NCBI GenBank assembly: GCA_036782715.1
Contig: DAIPYN010000041.1
Location: 1 to 10,383 of the forward strand
Source of the DNA: UBA3478 sp036782715
GTDB taxonomy: Bacteria > Bacteroidota > Bacteroidia > Flavobacteriales > Flavobacteriaceae
DNA length: 10,383 bases
Direction: 5' to 3'
A model generated the notes under the pieces. The model made no database searches, had not been told where the DNA came from, and was given only the letters and a program-made list of their open reading frames with translations. Of the stretch, positions 1 to 6,463 are shown one piece after another. Both the position numbers and the translations under genes were made by a program. Numbering within the stretch: the stretch's first letter is position 1; every line of letters starts with the position of its first letter.

Positions 1-190
1 GATCTTGTCAGACCATGTTTCAAGAATAGTAAAGTTACATGATATCATCAAGCCTTTAGGGGGACATCAAGAGCGCATTGAAAATTTCTCATTTTTCTAC
101 AATCAACGGGGTCATGCTCTCATCGAAAAGCTGATTCAGGAATCGGGTTCGATTCAAGGCAAGTTTATGGTTGTAGAATGGGATACTTAA
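1..190 (+). CDS. 3' end of an unrecognised gene (5' truncated by window edge)
   Basis: An open frame enters from the left edge (first complete codon at position 2) and ends with TAA at 188-190, leaving about 62 C-terminal residues. No in-frame ATG is visible near the edge, so the real start lies outside the window. The fragment is soluble-looking, with no membrane segment; it contains GGHQERIENFSFFYNQRGH followed by a predicted helix (ALIEKLIQES) and ends in KFMVVEWDT. I do not recognise the family and assign no function. Its stop overlaps the stop of the convergent flavoprotein gene: the four bases TTAA at 187-190 supply both stop codons. Codon use and composition match the neighbours, so it is likely a genuine host gene. 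Confidence 0.6.
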   Translation, partial: ILSDHVSRIVKLHDIIKPLGGHQERIENFSFFYNQRGHALIEKLIQESGSIQGKFMVVEWDT

Positions 191-756
191 GGAGTTACCC
201 AGAAGAGACTACTGATCGCGCCTTTGAGATCTAAAGAGCCTTTCACTCTACGATGCCCTTCTGAATGTAATTGTACAAGATCGAATCGTTGCGTATGGAA
301 TCTTAGAATTTGAAAATGCCCGCCTTCACTTTCATGTGTTGTATGAAATGAATCTGCCTGGCTTCCTGGTGCCATCTTGGTTCGATAGTCTCTTTTTTGA
401 GGTTCACTTAGGCTTTCAAAATAATTCTGAGAATCTTCGACCTTTTCTAATATGCCCTCAAGACGAATTTGGATCATTTTCTTAGGATCATAAAAAAGTG
501 CAGAGGCTTCTTTGTAGGATTGAAGAGAAGTTACTTTTTCGGTTCGCGAGTCGGTGTATATTTGAAAGTTAAAGTGTTCGAATACTTCGCGCAAAACGAC
601 CATCCTACTTTGCGGGTAAAGTACGCCATCTATCAATGACAAGGTATTAAGACTAAAATATTTAAAAGCAGACCTACGACGTTTAGGAGCTTCTTTAAGT
701 GATTTAGAACAGTAAATTGCAAATTCCTCAGCAGAAGTAAAAGGTGTTAATTTCAT
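187..756 (-). CDS. Pyridoxamine 5'-phosphate oxidase family protein (FMN-binding split barrel)
   Basis: The 189-residue product resembles the small PNPOx-like flavoproteins (Pyridox_oxase_2/Alr4036-like group) common in Bacteroidota. Seen in the sequence: FKYFSLNTLS (residues 31-40), RMVVLREV (51-58), IYTDSRTEKV (66-75), ALFYDPKKMIQIRLEGI (86-102) and a C-terminal HRRVKGSLD (168-176). These line up with the PdxH pattern R-x-V-L-L-K, Y-T-N-x-x-S-R-K and R-Q-V-R-V-E-G, where the Arg and Lys residues hold the FMN phosphate. The product is probably cytosolic. Whether it oxidises pyridoxamine phosphate or another substrate cannot be read from the sequence; true PdxH is longer (about 210-220 residues), so a general family name is safer. 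The ATG at 754-756 is the natural start, and no Shine-Dalgarno is visible. It is divergent from guaA and convergent with the partial gene at its 3' end. Confidence 0.82.
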   Translation of the reverse strand: MKLTPFTSAEEFAIYCSKSLKEAPKRRRSAFKYFSLNTLSLIDGVLYPQSRMVVLREVFEHFNFQIYTDSRTEKVTSLQSYKEASALFYDPKKMIQIRLEGILEKVEDSQNYFESLSEPQKRDYRTKMAPGSQADSFHTTHESEGGHFQILRFHTQRFDLVQLHSEGHRRVKGSLDLKGAISSLFWVTP

Positions 757-780
757 TAGTTAAAAATACTTCAAATCGCC

Positions 781-810
781 TTGCGGCCGTTTTTCATTTG
801 ACTATTTTTG
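781..810 (+). promoter_or_regulatory. Bacteroidota-type promoter candidate for guaA
   Basis: TTG at 781-783, a 19-base spacer, then TATTTTTG at 803-810, which fits the Bacteroidota -7 consensus TAnnTTTG exactly. The guaA ATG begins only four bases after the last G of the box. With the usual spacing the transcript would start at or within a few bases of the ATG, leaving essentially no leader. The match is by eye; the position just upstream of a gene that starts a transcription unit supports it. Confidence 0.5.
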
Positions 811-813
811 CCC

Positions 814-2346
814 ATGCATCAAAAAGTACTCATTCTCGACTTTGGTTCGCAATACACACAGCTCATCGCTAGACGAGTTCGCGAACTCAACATTTTCTCT
901 GAAATTATACCCTTTAATAAGGCTCCTGAAGACCTAAGTTCTTACAAGGCTGTGATTCTTTCGGGATCTCCACATTCCGTTCGTTCTGATGATGCTCCTA
1001 GGCCTGATCTTTCAAAAATTAAGGGTAAAATGCCTCTTTTAGGAGTTTGTTTTGGCGCTCAATTTATGGCAGTAAATTATGGTGGTAAAGTTGAGGCCTC
1101 GAGTATTCGTGAATATGGTAGAGCAAATCTTAAAACGATTCATACCGATGACGCCTTTTTAAAAGGTATTGAAATTAATTCTCAGGTGTGGATGTCCCAT
1201 TCTGATACCATCACAGAACTGCCAGAAGGCGCAGTCTGTTTGGCGAGTACCGCAGATGTGAAAAATGCGGCCTATCGTTTTCAGAATGAAGAGACCTACG
1301 CTATTCAGTTTCACCCTGAGGTATACCATTCTACGCAGGGAACTCAATTAATTTCAAATTTCCTAATGGATATTGCTGGCTTTACTGGTGATTGGACACC
1401 AGATGCGTTTGTTGAAGAAACCGTAGCTGAGCTGAAAGAAACATTGGGTGATGATCGAGTTATCCTTGGTCTCTCGGGTGGTGTTGACTCTTCGGTGGCG
1501 GCCTTACTTCTTCATCAAGCAATCGGTTCAAACCTGTATTGTATTTTCGTTAATAACGGTCTTCTGCGTAAAAACGAGTTTGATGAGGTTCTTGAACAAT
1601 ACAAAGGATTTGGCCTCAATGTAAAAGGGGTAGATGCTTCTGACCGATTCTTAGATGCGTTAGCAGGAATTAGCGATCCAGAGAAAAAGCGCAAAGCCAT
1701 TGGCAAGATTTTCGTTGATGTCTTCGACGATGAGTCTAAAGAAGTTGAGGGAGCTAAGTGGTTAGCTCAAGGAACAATCTATCCAGATGTGATAGAGTCG
1801 GTCTCTGCAACTGGTGGCCCGTCGGCTACTATTAAAAGTCATCATAATGTTGGTGGATTGCCCGATTATATGAAACTTAAGGTAGTAGAACCCTTAAAGA
1901 AATTATTTAAAGACGAGGTACGTCGTGTAGGTAGAAGCTTGAACATGCCTGAAGATTTAATTGGTCGTCATCCATTCCCTGGTCCCGGATTAGCCATTCG
2001 AATTCTAGGAGATATTACTGCCGAAAAGGTAAGTCTATTGCAAGAGGCTGATGCAATTTTTATTGGTGCGCTTAAGCGACATGGGCTATATGATCGGGTT
2101 TGGCAAGCAGGTGTAATCTTGTTGCCCGTTCAAAGTGTTGGTGTAATGGGGGATGAAAGAACCTACGAACGATGTGTTGCTCTTCGCGCCGTAGAAAGTA
2201 CGGATGGAATGACTGCGGATTGGGTAGATCTACCTTATCCATTTTTACAAGAAGTTTCTAACGAGATTATAAATAGAGTAAAAGGAGTGAATCGCGTGGT
2301 ATATGACATCAGTTCTAAGCCACCTGCAACTATTGAATGGGAGTAA
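814..2346 (+). CDS. guaA: GMP synthase (glutamine-hydrolysing), GuaA
   Basis: Cytosolic enzyme that aminates XMP to GMP using ATP and glutamine, the last step of guanine nucleotide synthesis. The 510-residue length is normal. The N-terminal class I glutamine amidotransferase domain (about 1-190) has nucleophile Cys79 in GVCFGAQ and His167/Glu169 in QFHPEVY. The ATP-pyrophosphatase domain has the P-loop SGGVDSS (221-227). The C-terminal dimerisation and XMP-binding part carries GRHPFPGPGLAIRILGD, VGVMGDERTYE and the terminal KPPATIEWE typical of the family. An in-frame TTG at 808 would add only two residues and lies inside the promoter box, so the ATG at 814 is preferred. The last codons overlap the start of the next gene by 10 bases, which suggests co-transcription and translational coupling. 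Its product leads to GTP, an activator of the CTP synthase encoded downstream. Confidence 0.98.
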   Translation: MHQKVLILDFGSQYTQLIARRVRELNIFSEIIPFNKAPEDLSSYKAVILSGSPHSVRSDDAPRPDLSKIKGKMPLLGVCFGAQFMAVNYGGKVEASSIREYGRANLKTIHTDDAFLKGIEINSQVWMSHSDTITELPEGAVCLASTADVKNAAYRFQNEETYAIQFHPEVYHSTQGTQLISNFLMDIAGFTGDWTPDAFVEETVAELKETLGDDRVILGLSGGVDSSVAALLLHQAIGSNLYCIFVNNGLLRKNEFDEVLEQYKGFGLNVKGVDASDRFLDALAGISDPEKKRKAIGKIFVDVFDDESKEVEGAKWLAQGTIYPDVIESVSATGGPSATIKSHHNVGGLPDYMKLKVVEPLKKLFKDEVRRVGRSLNMPEDLIGRHPFPGPGLAIRILGDITAEKVSLLQEADAIFIGALKRHGLYDRVWQAGVILLPVQSVGVMGDERTYERCVALRAVESTDGMTADWVDLPYPFLQEVSNEIINRVKGVNRVVYDISSKPPATIEWE

Positions 2347-3929
2347 GAAGTAAGAATATTCTTGTTTTAATTGGATTCATACTATTTGTTTTTAGTACTG
2401 AAGCAGATGCTCAGTGGTTGAAACGATCAAGGAAAAAGAATCCAACCCCTACTGTCGAGAAGGTGGTGCCTGAAACTATAGTGAATAAGGAGGTTAAGAT
2501 AACTCTCGATACGATCATTCAGAAAGATACCATAGCTGATTTAAAAACGCTGCAATTCGCAAAGACTTCCTTAAATCTTGCAGTTTTATTACCATTCAGA
2601 AAGGATCTTGTTCCATTCGAGGACCGTATCCTTATAGATTCGATTTCTGGAGATAGTATTGTGATTCCTGATAATCAGATTGATACCTTGAGTTTGAATC
2701 GATTAATGGAAGTTCGTAGAGACATGAGAGTGGCTCTAGAATTTTATGAAGGTCTTACCTACGCCATCGATTCCCTATCAAAAATGGGTGTGAGTGTTTC
2801 TCTAAAAACCTATGATACCGAGCTCAGCACTGCTGTTGTTGACACCCTATTTTCTAAAGACTCGGTTCTTCCTGAAGCGATAATAGGACCTTTAAGTCCT
2901 AGAATTTTTAGATCCTTCGTCAATGCAAGTAAAGTAGATTCTATTCCTATTCTTGCACCGCTCATGTCACCTGAAGAAGGACTGAAAGGTCAAGTGTATT
3001 TCGGTGTTCCAGATGAGAGCGAGATGCGTGAGGAGATGATTAATTACGCTTTGTCGCAGTATCGTGGAGAACGTGTTTTCGTAGTGGCAGACAATGGGTA
3101 TCAAGCTATTGTAGAGAAGATAAAATCAACTTTTGTTGAGGCTGAACAAATCCCACTTTATAAGAATGTTTCACTTGAAAGTGTGCAAACCTTTAGAGAT
3201 ACTATCGTTGATTCTATTATCCCTAATTGGACTTTTTTAGAGACTAAAAATACTGCTTTGGGAGCTTCAGTTAGTTCGATTTTAAGTGGTATCGAATCTG
3301 AACCGGTGAAAAGTATGAGGATGTTTTCTACGACACCTTCATCCATTTATACCGAACAAGAAATGGATCCGATCCATCTCTCGAACTTGGAATTTTCTTA
3401 CCCAGAAGTATATAGTCTTCCTTCAGAAGCGTTTGTTGATCGATTCTTTTACGATCGAGGGTACGTACCCGAGGTTATAACCGCTAGAGCTTTTGATCTT
3501 AGCTTTGACTTTTTGCTTCGATTAGTAGTTGAAAAAACAGATCAGGTGGTTCGACCGCAGGCTTACAGTGCTTCTTCGTTAGATTATCGTCCTTTTGGAA
3601 ACGACGATCTTCAGAACGTTTGGTATCGTTTAGCTAGGTTCTCAAATCTTGAAATAACTTCGATTAACCCCGAGGTTCCTGCCGAGCAAATTAAGCCTTG
3701 GAGAAGGATTTCAGAACACTGGTTTTGCGACTATTTATTAGAAACTGAAAAGCAATTACGGCCTGAGGCTTATAAACTTTTAGAGGCAGAGCTTATAGAA
3801 AAGGCAGAGCTAGATGGTATCGAGGAATACACGATTGAGAACGAGGATTCTTGTGAATTGTATTTACTTCTCAGAGACTATCCACTAGAGGAGGAGCTGC
3901 TCACAGATAGTGATCGCTTTTTCAAGTGA
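2337..3929 (+). CDS. Secreted periplasmic-binding-protein-like protein between guaA and pyrG (LysM-family relative lacking visible LysM)
   Basis: The 530-residue protein has a clear Sec signal peptide: Arg/Lys at 4-6, hydrophobic core 8-19, and a likely cleavage after ADA (23-25) before Gln26. A basic stretch and a Thr/Val/Lys-rich linker follow (27-75). From about 77 a type I periplasmic-binding fold is suggested by LNLAVLLPF (79-87), AIIGPLSPRI (181-190), IPILAPLMSP (203-212), a FGVPDESEMREEM stretch (222-234), VFVVADN (247-253) and the late AFDLSFDFLLRL (385-396). In Bacteroidota the gene between guaA and pyrG commonly encodes a 'LysM / amino-acid ABC substrate-binding-like' protein, and these motifs match that type, but I see no LysM repeat here. 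The last 70 or so residues are rich in Glu and Leu and strongly acidic. No ABC transporter genes are adjacent, so ligand and role are unknown; cell-envelope function is an inference. Its ATG lies inside the end of guaA, and its 3' end overlaps the convergent gene by 45 bases. Confidence 0.85.
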   Translation: MGVRSKNILVLIGFILFVFSTEADAQWLKRSRKKNPTPTVEKVVPETIVNKEVKITLDTIIQKDTIADLKTLQFAKTSLNLAVLLPFRKDLVPFEDRILIDSISGDSIVIPDNQIDTLSLNRLMEVRRDMRVALEFYEGLTYAIDSLSKMGVSVSLKTYDTELSTAVVDTLFSKDSVLPEAIIGPLSPRIFRSFVNASKVDSIPILAPLMSPEEGLKGQVYFGVPDESEMREEMINYALSQYRGERVFVVADNGYQAIVEKIKSTFVEAEQIPLYKNVSLESVQTFRDTIVDSIIPNWTFLETKNTALGASVSSILSGIESEPVKSMRMFSTTPSSIYTEQEMDPIHLSNLEFSYPEVYSLPSEAFVDRFFYDRGYVPEVITARAFDLSFDFLLRLVVEKTDQVVRPQAYSASSLDYRPFGNDDLQNVWYRLARFSNLEITSINPEVPAEQIKPWRRISEHWFCDYLLETEKQLRPEAYKLLEAELIEKAELDGIEEYTIENEDSCELYLLLRDYPLEEELLTDSDRFFK

Positions 3930-4754
3930 CACAAACGGATTCTCACGCAAAGGAATAAATTCTTGAGCAATGTGACCATTGAATTTGGTTTGATGAATGG
4001 CTTTCATGATCGCTGCATAATTTAATTCTTGACTTTCTTCAATTTCATTTCTTCCTGGTACTCCTGCGGTATGATAATGTCCGAAATAGGAATGGTATTG
4101 GTTAATCGAATCGATAATGTTACCTTCTTGAATTTGCATATGATAGATGTCGTATAGTAGCTTAAAATTCTCTGTACCTAATCGTCTACAAAGACTAATT
4201 CCCCATAGGCTCGAGTCAGCCATATAATCGGGATGATTGATTTGGTTGAAAAGCTCCATTTGTATGACTACTCCGTATTTTTCAGCCATAGGGAGTATTT
4301 GTTCTAATCCTTGAGCGCAATTTTCAAGGCCTACATAATCATCCATTCCGTTTCTATTTCCGCTAAAGCAAATCAGATTGGTGAATCCAGCATCTGCTAC
4401 TTTTGGAATCACTTCTTTATAGCGTTTAATCAGTTCTTCATGCAGATCTAGACGGTTCCATCCCTCGGTTAAGCTAATTGCAGCGCCTTCACACATGCTA
4501 CAGTGGAAATCATGTTTTTTTAACACCTCAAATTCGTTAGGACCGATAAGATCAATCGAAAAAATTCCTAGGTCTTTCAGCCTAGGTAGAATTTCTTCGA
4601 GTGAGTATTGAGATAAACACCAACGGGCAACCGAATGCTTTAGCTTGTAATCCTTTGGTTGCTTAGGTCGATCCTCTTGTGCAAGCGTATTGGAGAATGT
4701 GGCTCCTGCGGCAACAGCTAAAGGAGCTTTAGCTAGAAACGAACGTCTTTTCAT
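3885..4754 (-). CDS. Hydroxypyruvate isomerase-like TIM-barrel protein with Tat-type signal
   Basis: The 289-residue protein belongs to the xylose isomerase-like/AP-endonuclease-2 TIM-barrel superfamily and looks most like hydroxypyruvate isomerase (Hyi, interconverts hydroxypyruvate and tartronate semialdehyde). Candidate divalent-metal ligands match the Hyi pattern: Glu167 in MELFNQ, Asp202 in LLYDIYHMQ, His228 in GHYHTAGVPGR and Glu265 in AQEF. The N-terminus KRRSFLAK followed by a modest hydrophobic Ala-rich run and a possible cleavage near TLAQ (23-26) is a Tat-type signal, as seen in many exported sugar isomerase-like proteins of Bacteroidota; export is therefore inferred. An in-frame ATG 30 bases upstream would place ten residues before the twin-arginine motif, so the 4754 start is preferred. 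No partner of glyoxylate metabolism lies nearby, so the substrate may differ from hydroxypyruvate. It is divergent from pyrG. Confidence 0.82.
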   Translation of the reverse strand: MKRRSFLAKAPLAVAAGATFSNTLAQEDRPKQPKDYKLKHSVARWCLSQYSLEEILPRLKDLGIFSIDLIGPNEFEVLKKHDFHCSMCEGAAISLTEGWNRLDLHEELIKRYKEVIPKVADAGFTNLICFSGNRNGMDDYVGLENCAQGLEQILPMAEKYGVVIQMELFNQINHPDYMADSSLWGISLCRRLGTENFKLLYDIYHMQIQEGNIIDSINQYHSYFGHYHTAGVPGRNEIEESQELNYAAIMKAIHQTKFNGHIAQEFIPLRENPFVSLEKAITICEQLLL

Positions 4755-4771
4755 GATCCTAGATTTATTCC

Positions 4772-4808
4772 AAAAGATACGCAACTTATTGCTACCGCTC
4801 GAGTCAAA
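4772..4808 (-). promoter_or_regulatory. Weak promoter candidate for the isomerase-like gene
   Basis: On the - strand TTTGAC (4808-4803) is followed, after a spacer of about 25 bases, by TATCTTTT (4779-4772), close to the TAnnTTTG box. It would give a leader of about 14 bases. The spacer is longer than usual and the last base deviates, so this is only a candidate. It overlaps the pyrG promoter candidate on the other strand. Confidence 0.25.
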
Positions 4809-4821
4809 GTTTGTATCTTTA
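4789..4821 (+). promoter_or_regulatory. Bacteroidota-type promoter candidate for pyrG
   Basis: TTG at 4789-4791, a 22-base spacer, then TATCTTTA at 4814-4821, one base off TAnnTTTG. A second TTG directly abuts the box (4811-4813) but is too close to serve as the -33 element. Usual spacing puts the transcript start near the run CCCC at 4824-4827, giving a leader of about 20 bases, purine-rich in its middle (AAAAGAAAG), before the ATG at 4845. Confidence 0.4.
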
Positions 4822-4827
4822 TGCCCC

Positions 4828-4843
4828 GTAAAAGAAAGTTTAC
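4828..4843 (+). other. Short inverted repeat just before the pyrG start codon
   Basis: GTAAA (4828-4832) and TTTAC (4839-4843) are perfect reverse complements with a six-base loop AGAAAG, ending one base before the pyrG ATG at 4845. The stem has one G-C pair and four A-U pairs, so it would be weak in RNA. It may be chance, or may modestly affect ribosome access in the predicted short leader. Confidence 0.25.
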
Positions 4844-4844
4844 C

Positions 4845-6461
4845 ATGTCTACAAAATATATTTTCGTTACGGGAGGAGTTACTTCATCTTTAGGTAAAGG
4901 TATTATTGCCGCTTCACTTGCGAAACTTCTTCAGTCTAGAGGTTATCGTACCACTATTCAGAAGCTAGACCCTTACATTAATGTTGACCCTGGAACACTT
5001 AATCCCTACGAACATGGTGAATGCTATGTAACTAATGATGGAGCTGAAACTGATCTTGATTTAGGTCACTACGAACGATTTCTGAACGTACCTACCTCTC
5101 AGGCAAATAATGTAACTACAGGTCGCATTTATCAAAGCGTCATTGAGAAGGAGCGCAGAGGAGACTTTCTAGGGAAGACCGTTCAGGTCGTACCTCATAT
5201 CACCAATGAAATCAAAGATCGTATTCAAATTCTTGGTAATTCTGGAGATTATGACATTGTAATCACAGAAATTGGGGGTACTGTAGGTGATATTGAATCG
5301 CTACCTTACATTGAATCAGTTCGACAATTACTTTACGAACTAGGTGAACAAAACGCGATGGTGGTGCACCTTACTCTTGTTCCTTATTTAGCAGCAGCCG
5401 GTGAATTAAAAACAAAACCTACTCAGCATTCTGTTAAAACGTTAATGGAAAGTGGGGTTAAAGCAGATGTTCTTGTTTGTAGAACCGAGCATGAATTAGA
5501 TCAGGATTTAAAATCAAAATTGGCCCGTTTTTGTAACGTTCCGGAGCGTGCGGTCATCCAATCTATTGATGCGAGTACGATTTATCAGGTTCCACTATTA
5601 ATGCGAGAGGAAGGTTTAGATAAAGTGGTTCTAGAAAAATTAGGTTTACCGTCAAGCTATGAAGCTGATCTGGGTAAATGGGAACATTTTGTTGAAACTT
5701 TGGCTCATCCGAAGGAGACTATTAAAATTGGACTCATTGGAAAGTATGTGGAGCTTCAAGATTCGTACAAGTCCATTTTGGAAGCTTTTATTCATGCGGG
5801 AGCAATGAATGAAGTTAAGGTCGAAGTAGTATCTATTCATTCTGAGGACTTAGAGAGTGAACCTATTGAGCATTTGTTTTCTTCATTAAATGGTGTTCTT
5901 GTAGCACCCGGATTTGGTAGTCGAGGCATCGAAGGAAAAATCGATGCAGTTCGTATCACTCGAGAATCTAAGATCCCTTTCTTAGGAATTTGCTTAGGGA
6001 TGCAGATGGCAGTGATTGAATTTACGAGAAATGTGCTAGGGTTGAAAGCGGCTAATAGTGTTGAGGTCGATGAAAACACCGAACATCCTGTGATTCATTT
6101 AATGGAAGAGCAAAAAGAGGTCTCTGAAAAAGGTGGGACAATGCGCCTTGGTTCGTGGAAGTGTTCTATCTTAGAAGGTTCGAAATTGGCGGAGGCCTAT
6201 GAAAATCTTCATATTGATGAAAGGCATCGACATCGGTTTGAATTAAATAATGAATATATAAGCGCTTTAGAAGAGGGTGGTTTAAAAGTTGTTGGTGTTA
6301 ATCCAGATACAGGACTTGCCGAGGCTGTTGAGCTTACTGATCATCCATGGTTTGTCGGTGTTCAGTACCATCCAGAATATAAGAGTACGGTTGAAAATCC
6401 ACATCCGTTATTTGTAAGCTTCGTTAAAGCGGCACTAGAGTATAAGAAAACAAGAAACTAG
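4845..6461 (+). CDS. pyrG: CTP synthase, PyrG
   Basis: Cytosolic enzyme that converts UTP to CTP with ATP and glutamine; GTP activates it and CTP inhibits it (known for the family). The protein has 538 residues, a normal length. The synthase domain starts with KYIFVTGGVTSSLGKGI (P-loop about 10-20), followed by KLDPYINVDPGT, EHGECYVTNDGAETDLDLGH and ITEIGGTVGDIES. The C-terminal glutamine amidotransferase domain has nucleophile Cys383 in GICLGMQ, and His509 and Glu511 in QYHPEY. An in-frame ATG at 4821 would add eight basic residues (MPRKRKFT) not expected in the family, and it overlaps the promoter box, so MSTKYIF at 4845 is chosen. It is first in a tight + strand series; yidC starts two bases after its stop. 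Confidence 0.98.
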   Translation: MSTKYIFVTGGVTSSLGKGIIAASLAKLLQSRGYRTTIQKLDPYINVDPGTLNPYEHGECYVTNDGAETDLDLGHYERFLNVPTSQANNVTTGRIYQSVIEKERRGDFLGKTVQVVPHITNEIKDRIQILGNSGDYDIVITEIGGTVGDIESLPYIESVRQLLYELGEQNAMVVHLTLVPYLAAAGELKTKPTQHSVKTLMESGVKADVLVCRTEHELDQDLKSKLARFCNVPERAVIQSIDASTIYQVPLLMREEGLDKVVLEKLGLPSSYEADLGKWEHFVETLAHPKETIKIGLIGKYVELQDSYKSILEAFIHAGAMNEVKVEVVSIHSEDLESEPIEHLFSSLNGVLVAPGFGSRGIEGKIDAVRITRESKIPFLGICLGMQMAVIEFTRNVLGLKAANSVEVDENTEHPVIHLMEEQKEVSEKGGTMRLGSWKCSILEGSKLAEAYENLHIDERHRHRFELNNEYISALEEGGLKVVGVNPDTGLAEAVELTDHPWFVGVQYHPEYKSTVENPHPLFVSFVKAALEYKKTRN

Positions 6462-6463
6462 AA

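Noticed and set aside
784..795. CGGCCG followed by TTTTT between the divergent genes as a terminator
   Set aside because: The palindrome has no loop-forming arms, no gene ends here, and the site sits within the guaA promoter spacer.
808..813. TTG start for guaA two codons before the ATG
   Set aside because: It lies in the promoter box, and the ATG at 814 gives the expected short N-terminus before VLILDFGSQ.
1159..1706. Antisense open frames of about 60 codons inside guaA
   Set aside because: They lie opposite a strongly conserved gene, have no family resemblance and no start signals.
2475..2560. Possible LysM repeat in the linker of the binding-protein-like gene
   Set aside because: The stretch is Thr/Ile/Lys-rich but lacks the YxVxxGDTL-type pattern of LysM.
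3901..3923. TCAC-agata-GTGA inverted repeat followed by TCGCTTTTTC as a terminator
   Set aside because: A four-base stem is too weak, and it lies in coding sequence on both strands.
4755..4784. Upstream in-frame ATG for the isomerase-like gene
   Set aside because: It would put ten residues in front of the twin-arginine signal, and the segment overlaps the - strand promoter candidate.
4821..4844. Upstream in-frame ATG for pyrG adding MPRKRKFT
   Set aside because: It overlaps the predicted -7 box, and family members start close to the KYIFVTGG segment, so 4845 is the better start.
4690..4893. 67-codon + strand open frame across the isomerase-pyrG spacer
   Set aside because: It overlaps the start of the isomerase gene in antisense and of pyrG in another frame, and its translation resembles nothing known.
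5652..6079. Antisense open frames inside pyrG
   Set aside because: Shadows of the conserved amidotransferase region; no independent support.
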